From contig CAVFTR010000002.1 in assembly GCA_963625685.1 (NCBI GenBank), positions 62,001 to 126,000 on the forward strand: 64,000 nucleotides of DNA. The letters are read 5' to 3'. The position numbers were made by a program, and so were the translations under genes. Positions 32,420-41,360 of this stretch are shown here, one piece after another; positions within the stretch are counted from its first letter, which is position 1, and every line of letters starts with the position of its first letter. The DNA is from F23-B02 sp963625685 (GTDB lineage: Bacteria > Bacillota > Clostridia > Oscillospirales > Oscillospiraceae). The notes under the pieces are model-generated. The model worked only from the letters and a program-made list of their open reading frames with translations. It made no database searches and was not told the DNA's origin.

Positions 32420-33325
32420 ATGCAGTATGTAATTTATGTGCTGATACTTCTCGCGCTTGTTATAATCGTAAGAAATATCCGCATCGTCCAGCAGAGCAAG
32501 GTCATGATAATCGAGCGCCTGGGCAAATATCAGGCGACCTGGGGAACGGGCATACATGTCAAGATACCCTTCTTCGAGCGTGTCGCAAAGACCATCTCCC
32601 TCAAGGAGCAGGTGGCGGACTTCCCGCCCCAGCCCGTTATCACAAAGGATAACGTCACCATGCAGATAGATACCGTTATCTACTTCCAAATAACCGACCC
32701 CAAGCTGTACACCTACGGCATCGAGCACCCCATGGTCGCTATCGAGAACCTCTCGGCGACGACGCTGCGTAATATCATCGGCGACCTTGAGCTCGACCAG
32801 TGCCTCACCAGCCGCGACCTCATAAACGGCAAGATGCGCGCGATCCTTGACGAGGCAACCGACCCCTGGGGCATCAAGGTAAACCGCGTCGAGCTCAAGA
32901 ACATCCTGCCGCCCCGCGAGATACAGTCCGCGATGGAAAAGCAGATGAAGGCGGAGCGAGAGCGCCGCGAGGCCATCCTTCGCGCCGAGGGCGAGAAGAG
33001 AGCGGCCATCCTCGAGGCCGAGGGCGAAAAGGAATCGGCTATCCTGCGCGCCGACGCAAAGAAGCAGCAGCAGATACTTGAGGCGGAGGGCGAAGCCGAG
33101 GCTATCCTCAAGGTACAGACCGCTACCGCGGAGGGCATCCGCCTTATAAACGAGTCCATGCCGAGCGACGCCGTGCTGAAGATCAAGGCTCTCGAGGCCT
33201 TCACGGCGGCTGCCAACGGCAAGGCCACGAAGATCATCATCCCCAGCGAGATCCAGGGCATCGCCGGTCTCGCGGAGGGCGTCGTCCAGTCGATAAAGGA
33301 TGCTCCTGCCGACGCGGAGAAGTAA
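32420..33325 (+). CDS. SPFH/band-7 protein, stomatin-like (QmcA type)
   Basis: 301-residue membrane-anchored scaffold protein. An N-terminal helix (3-20) is followed by the SPFH domain (about 25-185; ILPPREIQSAMEKQM closes it), a charged coiled coil with repeated AEGE units (about 190-240) and a hydrophobic C-terminal segment. These proteins oligomerise in membranes and are linked to quality control. The NfeD-SPFH pairing is classical. A terminator follows at 33340. Confidence 0.93.
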   Translation: MQYVIYVLILLALVIIVRNIRIVQQSKVMIIERLGKYQATWGTGIHVKIPFFERVAKTISLKEQVADFPPQPVITKDNVTMQIDTVIYFQITDPKLYTYGIEHPMVAIENLSATTLRNIIGDLELDQCLTSRDLINGKMRAILDEATDPWGIKVNRVELKNILPPREIQSAMEKQMKAERERREAILRAEGEKRAAILEAEGEKESAILRADAKKQQQILEAEGEAEAILKVQTATAEGIRLINESMPSDAVLKIKALEAFTAAANGKATKIIIPSEIQGIAGLAEGVVQSIKDAPADAEK

Positions 33326-33339
33326 GAAAGCTTTTGATC

Positions 33340-33371
33340 AAAGACCCGGCCTGAGTAAGCCGGGTCTTTTT
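33340..33371 (+). terminator. Terminator of the NfeD-SPFH operon
   Basis: AAAGACCCGGC (33340-33350) pairs with 33359-33369 over an 8-nt loop, followed by Ts. The hexokinase ribosome site begins directly after it. Confidence 0.85.
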
Positions 33372-33381
33372 GAGGTATGAA

Positions 33382-34638
33382 ATGATAAAAGTAGCACAGT
33401 TTATGAAGGCTCACGGCATGGAGGCCGAGCGCGTCGACCTTGCCGAATGTACAGTGGCCTTTGCCGAAGCCATGCGCGCGGGGCTTGCCGCGCCGCAGAA
33501 GGACATGCCCATGCTGCCGACCTATCTCTACGCGTCCGGCAGGCTCCCGAAGGGCGAAAAGGCCGTAGTCATCGACGCCGGAGGTACGAACTTCCGCACG
33601 GCTCTCGTGCATTTTGACGGCAAAAATGCGCTCGTGGAAAGGCTCGACAAGCGCCCCATGCCCGGAGCGGACAGGCCCGCGGAGTGGGACGAGTTCATAG
33701 CCTGCGTCGCCGACTGCGTACAGCCGCTTTTAAAGCAGACGTCGGATATCGGCTTCTGCTTCTCGTATCCGATCGACATAACGCCGGAGCGCGACGGCAG
33801 GGTGCTGGGCCTTACAAAGCAGGTCGAGATAAACGGAGCGGCCGGCTCGTATCTGGGCGCGGCTCTGCGCTCGGAGCTTGAGCGCCGCGGCGAAAAGCCC
33901 GGAAGGATAGTCGTTTTGAACGACACGCCGGCGACGCTGCTTGCCGGCAGGGCGACGGCTCGCGGCAGCTACGACGGCTATATCGGCCTCGTCGCCGGAA
34001 CGGGCTGCAACACCTGCTGCGAGATCGACTGCGGCAGGATAGGAAAGCTCGGGCTCGCGGGCGGCGGAAAAATGCTCGTGAATCTTGAAAGCGGCTCGTT
34101 CGGCGGCTTTCCGCGCGGCGACGCCGATCTCGCGATGGACACAGACCTCCCCGATACGGGAGCGTACATCGCGGAGAAAATGATATCCGGCCGCTATCTC
34201 GGGCAGGTATGTATGTACACGCTCAAAATGGCCGCCGCCGAGGGGCTGTTCTCCGAGCGCGCGGCCGGAATGATAGAAAAAATGACCGAGGTCGCGACCT
34301 CGACCATCGACAAGTGGGGCAGCGGCCGCTTCCCGAAGGGGATGAACAGCGAGGACAAGGTCAATCTGGTTTACATAATCAACGAGATATTCGAGCGCTC
34401 CGCCAGATGCATAGCCTCGATGCTCTGCGGCATACTCGAGGTCACGGGAGCGGGGCAGCAGCGTCCGGCGTGCATCGCGGTCGACGGCTCGCTGTACTCC
34501 GCGAGCCGGCTCCTGCGCCCGGAGCTCGAGCGCTTCATGGACGTTTACGCGGGCGAGATCATGGGCAGGCGCTATGAGTTTGTCAGCGCCGAAAACATGA
34601 GCCTTATCGGGACTGCCGCGGCGGTGCTGCTGTCATGA
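33382..34638 (+). CDS. Hexokinase of the eukaryote-like hexokinase family
   Basis: 418-residue ATP-dependent sugar kinase, with the two-lobed hexokinase_1/hexokinase_2 pattern rather than the shorter ROK glucokinase. The phosphate-1 motif is DAGGTNFRTALV, the sugar-binding segment includes LNDTPATLLAG with the catalytic aspartate, and TGCNTCCE and VDGSLY follow. It should phosphorylate glucose or a related hexose. The ATG at 33382 follows TGAGGT; a TTG four codons earlier falls on that site. Its stop overlaps the start of the metal-binding lipoprotein gene (ATGA), an unexpected coupling of sugar phosphorylation with metal uptake. Confidence 0.9.
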   Translation: MIKVAQFMKAHGMEAERVDLAECTVAFAEAMRAGLAAPQKDMPMLPTYLYASGRLPKGEKAVVIDAGGTNFRTALVHFDGKNALVERLDKRPMPGADRPAEWDEFIACVADCVQPLLKQTSDIGFCFSYPIDITPERDGRVLGLTKQVEINGAAGSYLGAALRSELERRGEKPGRIVVLNDTPATLLAGRATARGSYDGYIGLVAGTGCNTCCEIDCGRIGKLGLAGGGKMLVNLESGSFGGFPRGDADLAMDTDLPDTGAYIAEKMISGRYLGQVCMYTLKMAAAEGLFSERAAGMIEKMTEVATSTIDKWGSGRFPKGMNSEDKVNLVYIINEIFERSARCIASMLCGILEVTGAGQQRPACIAVDGSLYSASRLLRPELERFMDVYAGEIMGRRYEFVSAENMSLIGTAAAVLLS

Positions 34639-35579
34639 AAAGCGTTTTGAAGAGGCTGATACCGGCACTTGTGAGCCTGTGCCTGCTGCTCGCGGGCTGC
34701 TCGGCGGCCGATACGGAGAAGCAGGATGAGTCTAAGCTCCGGATCGTCTGCACGAGCTTTCCGGCCTATGATTTTGCCCGCGAGATAGCGGGGGACAGGG
34801 CGCAGATAAGGCTGCTGATAAAGCCCGGCGCGGAGGTGCACTCCTACGAGCCCGCGCCGAAGGATATCATCGCGATACAGGAAAGCGACCTGTTTATCTG
34901 CAACGGCGGCGAGTCGGAGGCCTGGGTCGAGTCCCTCGTCGACGGGAGCGTGAACGCTCTGCGCATGCTCGACTGCGTCGAGGCCGTGGCCGAGAGCGGC
35001 GAGGGCATATACGCGGCCGAGGATGAGCGCGGCGAAGGGGAAGAGGCGGAGGAGCTCGACGAGCATGTGTGGACAACGCCTGAGAATGCCGCGAAGATAT
35101 GCTACGCTCTGTGCGACAGGCTCATGGAGGCAGACCCCGAAAATATGAACGAATATATGCTCAATTACGAGGTCTACAACGCAAAGCTCATGGAGCTTGA
35201 TATCGAGATACGCACGACGGTTTTAAACGGTGTGCGCAGGACGCTCGTATTCGCCGACCGCTTTCCGATGCGCTATTTTGCGCTCGAGTACGGCCTGAGC
35301 TGCTATGCGGCCTACCCCGGCTGCTCGGAGCAGACCGAGCCCTCGGCGAAAACGGTCGCCTTTCTCATCGATCAGGTTCGCGAGGAGAGCATACCGGCGG
35401 TGCTGTACATGGAGTTTTCAAACGAGAAGATGGCCGACGTCATCTGCGAGGACACCGGCTGCAAAAAGCTGCCGTTTTACTCGGCGCACAGCATCACGGC
35501 GCGGCAGTTTGAAGACGGCATAACATATCTCGACCTGATGTACATGAACATCGAAACACTCAAGGAGGCGCTTTACTGA
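34635..35579 (+). CDS. znuA: Metal ABC transporter substrate-binding lipoprotein (ZnuA-like)
   Basis: 314-residue cluster A-I solute-binding protein for zinc or manganese. Signal peptide with lipobox LLAGC (lipidated C22). Metal ligands H69 and H144 are present, but where ZnuA and MntC have the third ligand (HDAFGYF-like) this protein reads A207-D208-R209, so coordination is altered. The usual His-rich loop is replaced by an acid-rich stretch (about 129-143). It is first of three overlapping or adjacent transporter genes; the metal cannot be fixed from sequence. Confidence 0.85.
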   Translation: MKSVLKRLIPALVSLCLLLAGCSAADTEKQDESKLRIVCTSFPAYDFAREIAGDRAQIRLLIKPGAEVHSYEPAPKDIIAIQESDLFICNGGESEAWVESLVDGSVNALRMLDCVEAVAESGEGIYAAEDERGEGEEAEELDEHVWTTPENAAKICYALCDRLMEADPENMNEYMLNYEVYNAKLMELDIEIRTTVLNGVRRTLVFADRFPMRYFALEYGLSCYAAYPGCSEQTEPSAKTVAFLIDQVREESIPAVLYMEFSNEKMADVICEDTGCKKLPFYSAHSITARQFEDGITYLDLMYMNIETLKEALY

Positions 35580-35580
35580 T

Positions 35581-36285
35581 ATGGCGCAGATAACATGCAG
35601 GGATCTGAGCTTTGCCTATGACGGCGAAACCGTGCTCAGTGACATAAACTTTTCCGTCGACGCGGGCGCGTACCTTTGCATCGTTGGGGAAAACGGCTCG
35701 GGAAAGAGCACTCTCATGCGCGGCATACTGGGCCTGAAGGCTCCGTCGAAGGGGGAGATAAGCTTTTCCGGGCTCAAGCCGACGGAGATAGGCTATCTTC
35801 CGCAGCAGACGCAGATACAGCGCGATTTTCCGGCCTCGGTGCGCGAGGTCGTGCTCTCGGGCAGACTCAACTCCATGCGCGGCAGAATGTTCTATAACGC
35901 CGCGGACAAGGCCGCGGCGGCCGAGAACATGGAGCGGCTCGGCATCGAGGATATCGCCGGGCGCTCCTATCTCGAGCTCTCCGGCGGCCAGCAGCAGCGA
36001 GTCCTGCTCGCCAGGGCTATGTGCGCGACGAAAAAGCTGCTGCTGCTCGACGAGCCGGTCACGGGCCTCGACCCGGTAGCGGCAAACGAGATGTACAACC
36101 TCATAAAGCTCGTAAACCTCTGCGACAATACGAGCGTTATCATGATATCGCACGATATCCACGCCGCGGTGAGATACGCGACGCACATCCTGCACCTCGG
36201 CCGCAGCCAGCTTTTCTTCGGTACGACCGCGCAGTACCGCGAGAGCGATCTTGCGCGCAGATTTGTGGGAGGGTCGAGAATATGA
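35581..36285 (+). CDS. znuC: Metal ABC transporter ATPase (ZnuC-like)
   Basis: 234-residue ABC ATPase energising the metal importer. Walker A GENGSGKST (about 35-43), Q-loop in LPQQTQIQ, signature LSGGQQQR (about 131-138), Walker B LLLLDEP and switch His in ISHD are all intact. It starts 1 bp after the lipoprotein stop and its own stop overlaps the permease start by ATGA. Confidence 0.93.
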   Translation: MAQITCRDLSFAYDGETVLSDINFSVDAGAYLCIVGENGSGKSTLMRGILGLKAPSKGEISFSGLKPTEIGYLPQQTQIQRDFPASVREVVLSGRLNSMRGRMFYNAADKAAAAENMERLGIEDIAGRSYLELSGGQQQRVLLARAMCATKKLLLLDEPVTGLDPVAANEMYNLIKLVNLCDNTSVIMISHDIHAAVRYATHILHLGRSQLFFGTTAQYRESDLARRFVGGSRI

Positions 36286-37103
36286 TAGAGCTTGTAAAGG
36301 AGATGTTTTCCTACCATTTCATGCTCCGGGCCTTCGTCGTCGGCGTGCTCGTATCGCTGTGCGCGGCGCTCCTGGGCGTATCGCTCGTGCTAAAGCGCTA
36401 TTCCATGATAGGCGACGGCCTGTCGCACGTTGGCTTCGGCGCGCTGGCGATAGCCGCGGCGGCGAACGTCGCGCCGCTGTATCTCGCGGTGCCCGTCGTT
36501 ATCGCGGCGGCCTTTCTGCTGCTGAGGATAAACCAGAACGGCAGGATAAAGGGCGACGCGGCGATAGCGCTCATATCCTCGGCCTCGCTGGCCGTCGGCG
36601 TCGTGACGGTATCGCTCACGACCGGCATGAACACAGACGTTTCAAGCTACATGTTCGGCAGCATACTCTCACTGAGCCGGGCCGACGCCGTGCTGAGCGT
36701 CGTCCTGTCGATCGCGGTGCTGCTGATGTTCGTGCTGCTGTACCCGCGCATATTTGCCGTCACCTTTGACGAGACCTTTGCCCGCGCGACGGGGACGAGA
36801 GCTCAGCTTATAAACAGCGTCATCGCCGTGCTCACCGCCGTGACCGTCGTTATCGGCATGCGCATGATGGGCGCGCTGCTCATATCCAGCCTCATCATCT
36901 TCCCCGCGCTCACGGCAATGCGCCTGTGCCGCAGCTTCAAAAGCGTCGTTATATGCTCTGCGGCTGTTTCCGTCGTGTGCTTTATCATCGGCATGGCCGC
37001 GTCCTATGCCTTCGAGCTCCCGTCCGGAGCTGCGATAGTCATAATAAACGTCATGGCCTTCGCCGCCTTTTCTCTCGCGTCATTCTTAAAAAAACGCAGA
37101 TAA
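36282..37103 (+). CDS. znuB: Metal ABC transporter permease (ZnuB-like)
   Basis: 273-residue membrane protein of the ABC-3 family with about eight helices; GVSLVLKRYSMIGDGLSHVGFGALA near the N-terminus and GMRMMGALLISSLIIFPALTAM are typical. The ATG at 36282 overlaps the ATPase stop. The longer frame upstream merely shadows the ATPase gene. It is last in the hexokinase-znuACB unit; no clear terminator follows before the next promoter at 37198. Confidence 0.92.
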   Translation: MIELVKEMFSYHFMLRAFVVGVLVSLCAALLGVSLVLKRYSMIGDGLSHVGFGALAIAAAANVAPLYLAVPVVIAAAFLLLRINQNGRIKGDAAIALISSASLAVGVVTVSLTTGMNTDVSSYMFGSILSLSRADAVLSVVLSIAVLLMFVLLYPRIFAVTFDETFARATGTRAQLINSVIAVLTAVTVVIGMRMMGALLISSLIIFPALTAMRLCRSFKSVVICSAAVSVVCFIIGMAASYAFELPSGAAIVIINVMAFAAFSLASFLKKRR

Positions 37104-37258
37104 ATTCACCTGAAGAGTGAATATTCGCCGGCAAATGAATATTATTCACCACAAACGGCGATTTGAGGGAAAATACGAATATTTTTTCAGAAAATCCTTG
37201 ACAACGATGAATAAACATGCTAATATGGACAACGTCGTGAGGAACGGCATATTATTCA
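37104..37258. promoter_or_regulatory. ARG-box-like half-site array upstream of the amino-acid importer
   Basis: TGAAT/ATTCA half-sites occur at 37104-37108, 37118-37122, 37136-37140, 37144-37148, 37208-37212 and 37254-37258. The third and fourth form a perfect palindrome, TGAATA-T-TATTCA (37136-37148), and the fifth lies in the promoter spacer. The pattern resembles arginine-repressor (ArgR/AhrC) boxes. Confidence 0.5.
37198..37226 (+). promoter_or_regulatory. Promoter of the amino-acid ABC operon
   Basis: Perfect TTGACA (37198-37203), 17-bp spacer, TAATAT (37221-37226). The ribosome site AGAGGGAT comes 60 bp later. Confidence 0.75.
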
Positions 37259-37289
37259 GTTAAAAAATTATTGATAAGAGGGATAACAA

Positions 37290-38207
37290 ATGAAAAAGAT
37301 CACAGCACTCGTGCTGGCAATGCTCATGGTATTCTCGCTGTGCGCATGCAGCAGCAACACCGATAATAAGGACGGCGATGCCGACACCGCTAAGGATTAT
37401 TCGAGCATGACTCTCGACGAGCTCAAGGCCGAGCTCAAGACCGTCACCGACGGCAAGCTCACCGTGGCCACCAGCCCCGACTTCGCTCCCTACGAGTTCT
37501 ATGCACTCGATGCCGACGGCAATGCGACCCTCGCGGGCTTTGATATTGCATTCGCTCAGTACATCGCAGATAAGCTCGGCCTTGAGCTGAACATCATCCC
37601 CATGGACTTCGACGGCACTCTCGCAGAGCTCCAGGCAAAGAACGTCGACATCGGCATGGCCGGCTACTCTCCCGACCCCGACCGTGAAAGCATCATGAAC
37701 TTCACCAAGATATACTACAAGGGTGGCCAGTCCTTCATCACCTCCAAGGCAAAGGCAGATGAGATTACCTCTCTCGAGACCGCAAACAATGCAGACTATA
37801 AGATCGGCGCACAAACCGGCTCCATCCAGATGAGCCTGGCAGAGAAGAACACTCCCGACGCTGACAACATCGGACTGACCAAGGTTCCCGACATCATCGC
37901 AGAGGTTGTTTCCGGCAAGCTTGATGGTGCGTTCATGGAGACCATCGTTGCAAAGGCATATCAGGCACAGTACGAGGATCTCGTTATTGTCTGCGACGTG
38001 CCTTACGAGCAGGAAGGCTCCGCGATTGGCGTAAATAAGGACAACGAAGTTCTCCTTGCGGCGCTTAACCTCATCATTGACGAGGCTATCAGCGACGGCA
38101 GCCTCCAGAAGTTTGTTGATGAGGCCGGTATCCTCGCAGTCGGTGACAAGTACGAGGGTCTGCTCAACGACGCAGGCAAGGTCCCCGAGGCCGATACGGC
38201 AGCATAA
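37290..38207 (+). CDS. Amino-acid ABC transporter substrate-binding lipoprotein
   Basis: 305-residue family 3 extracellular solute-binding protein. Lipobox SLCAC with lipidated C20, then a short polar linker. The two-lobed binding fold starts at LTVATSPDFAPYEF (about 57-70) and includes GFDIAFAQYIADKLG and GMAGYSPDPDRE. The family binds polar amino acids such as arginine, glutamine or cystine. It is followed by permease, ATPase and amidohydrolase genes, and ARG-box-like sites upstream hint at arginine or ornithine control. C-rich codons point to high expression. Confidence 0.92.
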   Translation: MKKITALVLAMLMVFSLCACSSNTDNKDGDADTAKDYSSMTLDELKAELKTVTDGKLTVATSPDFAPYEFYALDADGNATLAGFDIAFAQYIADKLGLELNIIPMDFDGTLAELQAKNVDIGMAGYSPDPDRESIMNFTKIYYKGGQSFITSKAKADEITSLETANNADYKIGAQTGSIQMSLAEKNTPDADNIGLTKVPDIIAEVVSGKLDGAFMETIVAKAYQAQYEDLVIVCDVPYEQEGSAIGVNKDNEVLLAALNLIIDEAISDGSLQKFVDEAGILAVGDKYEGLLNDAGKVPEADTAA

Positions 38208-38226
38208 CGGCAGATCATAACAATAT

Positions 38227-38253
38227 TTCTCCCCGGAGAATCTCCGGGGAGAA
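38227..38253 (+). promoter_or_regulatory. 13-bp intergenic hairpin between binding protein and permease genes
   Basis: TTCTCCCCGGAGA (38227-38239) and its complement (38241-38253) are almost contiguous. No real T-run follows. Such hairpins usually protect the upstream mRNA and thin out transcription, giving more binding protein than permease. Confidence 0.65.
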
Positions 38254-38289
38254 TTTCCCGTATATACAGTTTTGAAAGGAGAAGGACGA

Positions 38290-39069
38290 ATGTTCTTTAC
38301 TCAGGAGGGTTTTTTAAAAACATGGGATTACAGGCAGCTGTTTATCGACGGCCTTGTATGCACCGTGTCCCTGTCCGCTTTGACCGTTATATTCGGCTTT
38401 ATTCTTGCGCTGCTGCTCGCGGTCATGCGCCTGAGCAAATGGCAGCCGTTCAGATTCCTTGCGCTTGACAAGGAGGGGCATCTTCGCGAGGGCGGCTTTC
38501 TTGCGTCCTTGGGCAGCTTTAACCCAATCTCGTTCATCGCAAGCGTTTATGTCGAGCTTTTCCGAGCAACGCCTATGCTCGTTCAGCTTTTCATTATATA
38601 TTATGTGGTGTTTGCGGATATTGATGTGCCATCGTTCAAGCTCTTCGGGACCATCCGCTTTGAGCGCTTTGTTCCCGGCGTTGTCGCTCTGAGCCTCAAC
38701 TCCGCAGCCTACCTGTGCGAGATCATCCGCTCCGGCATCCAGAGCATCGACGGAGGCCAGACCGAGGCCGCGCGCTCGCTCGGCCTCACGCAGACGCAGA
38801 ACATGCGCTTTATCATCCTGCCGCAGGCGATAAAGAACATCCTTCCGGCTATCGCAAACGAATTTGTCACGATAATCAAGGAGTCCTCCATCTGCTACAC
38901 CATCGGCGTCGGAGAGATCATGTATGCCGTAGCCTCCATCAAGGGCGCGACGTTCCGTATAGCCGAGCCTCTGCTCGTCGCAACGGTCGTGTACTTCTGC
39001 CTGACATTCCCCACCTCCAAGATAATCGAATACTTTGAAAGGAAGATGAGCGTAGGTGACAGACGATAA
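38290..39069 (+). CDS. Amino-acid ABC transporter permease
   Basis: 259-residue permease of the HisMQ family with about five helices. The EAA loop reads EAARSLGLTQTQNMRFIILPQA (near residues 160-181), the coupling helix that contacts the ATPase. An insert of about 25 charged residues (near 57-80) between the first two helices is longer than usual. The ATG at 38290 follows AAAGGAGAAGG. Its end overlaps the ATPase start by 14 bp. Confidence 0.92.
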   Translation: MFFTQEGFLKTWDYRQLFIDGLVCTVSLSALTVIFGFILALLLAVMRLSKWQPFRFLALDKEGHLREGGFLASLGSFNPISFIASVYVELFRATPMLVQLFIIYYVVFADIDVPSFKLFGTIRFERFVPGVVALSLNSAAYLCEIIRSGIQSIDGGQTEAARSLGLTQTQNMRFIILPQAIKNILPAIANEFVTIIKESSICYTIGVGEIMYAVASIKGATFRIAEPLLVATVVYFCLTFPTSKIIEYFERKMSVGDRR

Positions 39070-39799
39070 GATCATACAGGTAAAGGACCTGAAGAAATAC
39101 TACAAAAAGGGCGTCATCAAGGCGCTCGACGGCGTTACGGTCGATATAAACCGCGGCGACGTCATGGTCGTCATCGGGCCCTCCGGCTCGGGCAAGAGTA
39201 CGCTCCTGCGCTCGCTCAACCTCCTTGAGGAGCCCACGAGCGGCACCATACTCTTCGAGGGCGTCGATATAACCAGCAAGAAGATAGATATCAACAAGCA
39301 CCGCCAGAAGATGGGCATGGTGTTCCAGCACTTCAACCTTTTCCCGCACAAGACCATACTTGAGAATATGATCCTCGCTCCCGTCGAGGTAAAGCACATG
39401 CCCAGGGAGGAGGCCAGGGAAAAGGCCATGCAGCTGCTCGAGCGCGTCGGCCTTGCCGACCGCGCCGACGCATATCCCATCCAGCTCTCCGGCGGTCAGA
39501 AGCAGCGTATAGCCATTGTCCGCGCCCTGTGCATGGAGCCGGACGTCATGCTCTTTGACGAGCCGACGAGCGCCCTCGACCCGGAGATGGTCGGCGAGGT
39601 GCTCGACGTTATGAAGGAGCTCGCGCACGACGGCATGACCATGGTCGTCGTCACCCACGAGATGGGCTTTGCCCGCGAGGTCGGCAACCGCGTCCTGTTC
39701 ATGGCGGCCGGCAAGCTCGTCGAGGAGGGCACGCCCGAGGAGATATTCGAGCATCCGCACAGCGAACGTTTGCAGGACTTCCTGTCGAAGGTACTTTAA
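39056..39799 (+). CDS. Amino-acid ABC transporter ATPase (GlnQ-like)
   Basis: 247-residue polar-amino-acid ABC ATPase. Walker A GPSGSGKST (about 42-50), signature LSGGQKQR (about 144-151), Walker B VMLFDEP, H-loop VVTHEMGFA. It starts with GTG at 39056 inside the permease gene, with GGAAGATGAG as ribosome site. The amidohydrolase gene begins 5 bp after its stop. Confidence 0.93.
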   Translation: MTDDKIIQVKDLKKYYKKGVIKALDGVTVDINRGDVMVVIGPSGSGKSTLLRSLNLLEEPTSGTILFEGVDITSKKIDINKHRQKMGMVFQHFNLFPHKTILENMILAPVEVKHMPREEAREKAMQLLERVGLADRADAYPIQLSGGQKQRIAIVRALCMEPDVMLFDEPTSALDPEMVGEVLDVMKELAHDGMTMVVVTHEMGFAREVGNRVLFMAAGKLVEEGTPEEIFEHPHSERLQDFLSKVL

Positions 39800-39804
39800 G
39801 GAAT

Positions 39805-41256
39805 ATGAACGAATTAAAAGGCAAACTTAAAAGCGCCGCCATAGACTCGGTCGAGTCTATGGCGGACTTCTGCAAAAAAACAGCCGACGAGATATGGGAT
39901 AATCCCGAGCTGTCGCTTAAGGAATACAAGGCCGCGGCGCTTTACTGCAAGGCTCTGCGCGAGCACGGCTTCGAGGTGCGCGAAAAGCTCTGCGGCATCG
40001 ACACCGCCTTCTGCGGCTCGTTCGGCAGCGGCAGGCCGTACATCGGCGTGCTCGGCGAGTTTGACGCGCTCTCCGGGCTTTCGCAGAAGGCCGGACTGTG
40101 CGAAAGGGAGCCCGTCGTCCACGACGGCGACGGCCACGGCTGCGGACACAATCTGCTGGGCGTCGGCTCGCTCGCGGCGGCCTTCGCGGTGAAAAAATAC
40201 CTCGAGGACAGCGGCAGCAGCGGCACTGTCATATTCTTCGGCTGCCCCGGCGAGGAGGGCGGCAGCGGCAAGGCATATCTTGCGCGCGAGCGCGTCTGGG
40301 AAAAGCTCGACGCCGCGTTCTGCTGGCACCCCTCGGACGTCAATCAGGTCAGGACCGGCACGAACAACTCGTCTATTCAGGTGCTGTATAAATTCAGGGG
40401 CGTCGCGGCTCACGCGGCCGCATCTCCCGAGTTCGGGCGCAGCGCGCTCGACGCGGTCGAGCTCACGAATATAGGCGTGCAGTTTCTGCGCGAGCACATG
40501 GCGGGCGACTGCCGCGTACACTACGCGATAACGAATGCCGGCGGGGTCTCGCCGAACGTCGTGCAGTCCGAGGCGGAGGTCCTGTACATGACGCGCGCAA
40601 ACAAGGTGCGCGACTGCGTTGCGCTGCAAAAGCGCGTGGACAAGATAGCCGAGGGCGCGGCGCTGATGACGGAGACGAGCGTTGAGCGCGTGTTCATCGA
40701 CGGGACCTCGGAGCTTCTGCCGAACTACACGCTCGAAAAGCTGATGTACGACAATTTTGAAAAAATAGGCGTTCCGCAGCACGACGATAAAGAGCGCGCC
40801 TTTGCCGCCGAGCTGCGAAAAAGCTTCCCGCCGCAGACGGACGCGCCCGGTATAGCCGCGCAGTTTGACAGGGACATCGCCGCCGAGGTCATGGAGAAAA
40901 CGCACGGGCTCCAGGACCCGCTCAACGACTTCCTCATGCCATATTACTCCGGCACGGGCTTCATTGCCGGCAGCACCGACGTCGGCGACGTCAGCTGGCT
41001 CACGCCGGCCGCGCAGATAGAGACCGTGACCTGGCCCAGCGGCATGCCGGGGCACACCTGGCAGACCGTCGCCTGCGGCAAGAGCAGCATCGCCTATAAG
41101 GGCATGCTCTGCGCCGCGAAGGTTCTGGCCGCATGCGTCATCGACCTTATCGAGGACCCGGAGCTTCTCAGGAGCGCACGGGACGAATTCAAGCGCCGCT
41201 CCGCGGCCGAATACACCTGCCCGATAGAGCCGGGCGCTGTACCCATAGCTCTCTGA
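39805..41256 (+). CDS. M20-family amidohydrolase, AbgB-like
   Basis: 483-residue metallopeptidase or amidohydrolase of the M20/ArgE-DapE clan, nearest in layout to p-aminobenzoyl-glutamate hydrolase subunit B. Metal ligands are in HDGDGHGCGHN (about 109-119), the catalytic Glu pair in GCPGEEGGSG (about 146-155), and a late His ligand in SGMPGHTW. A dimerisation domain covers about 195-310. It is last in the amino-acid ABC operon, so it probably cleaves an imported N-acyl amino acid or dipeptide. A 16-bp terminator follows. Confidence 0.88.
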   Translation: MNELKGKLKSAAIDSVESMADFCKKTADEIWDNPELSLKEYKAAALYCKALREHGFEVREKLCGIDTAFCGSFGSGRPYIGVLGEFDALSGLSQKAGLCEREPVVHDGDGHGCGHNLLGVGSLAAAFAVKKYLEDSGSSGTVIFFGCPGEEGGSGKAYLARERVWEKLDAAFCWHPSDVNQVRTGTNNSSIQVLYKFRGVAAHAAASPEFGRSALDAVELTNIGVQFLREHMAGDCRVHYAITNAGGVSPNVVQSEAEVLYMTRANKVRDCVALQKRVDKIAEGAALMTETSVERVFIDGTSELLPNYTLEKLMYDNFEKIGVPQHDDKERAFAAELRKSFPPQTDAPGIAAQFDRDIAAEVMEKTHGLQDPLNDFLMPYYSGTGFIAGSTDVGDVSWLTPAAQIETVTWPSGMPGHTWQTVACGKSSIAYKGMLCAAKVLAACVIDLIEDPELLRSARDEFKRRSAAEYTCPIEPGAVPIAL

Positions 41257-41267
41257 ACAGCACGAGC

Positions 41268-41310
41268 AAAGCGTAAATTTGTTTATTAACAAATTTACGC
41301 TTTCATTTTT
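41268..41310 (+). terminator. 16-bp terminator of the amino-acid import operon
   Basis: AAAGCGTAAATTTGTT (41268-41283) pairs perfectly with 41288-41303 over a 4-nt loop, followed by a T-rich tract. Confidence 0.88.
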
Positions 41311-41360
41311 TGCTTTTATGTGCTATACTTCGTGTGTTTGTGCACATTGGAGGCCTTATT

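Noticed and set aside
39814..41292. Open frame of 492 codons on the minus strand opposite the M20 amidohydrolase
   Set aside because: Antisense shadow; the plus strand carries the metal-ligand motifs and fits the operon.
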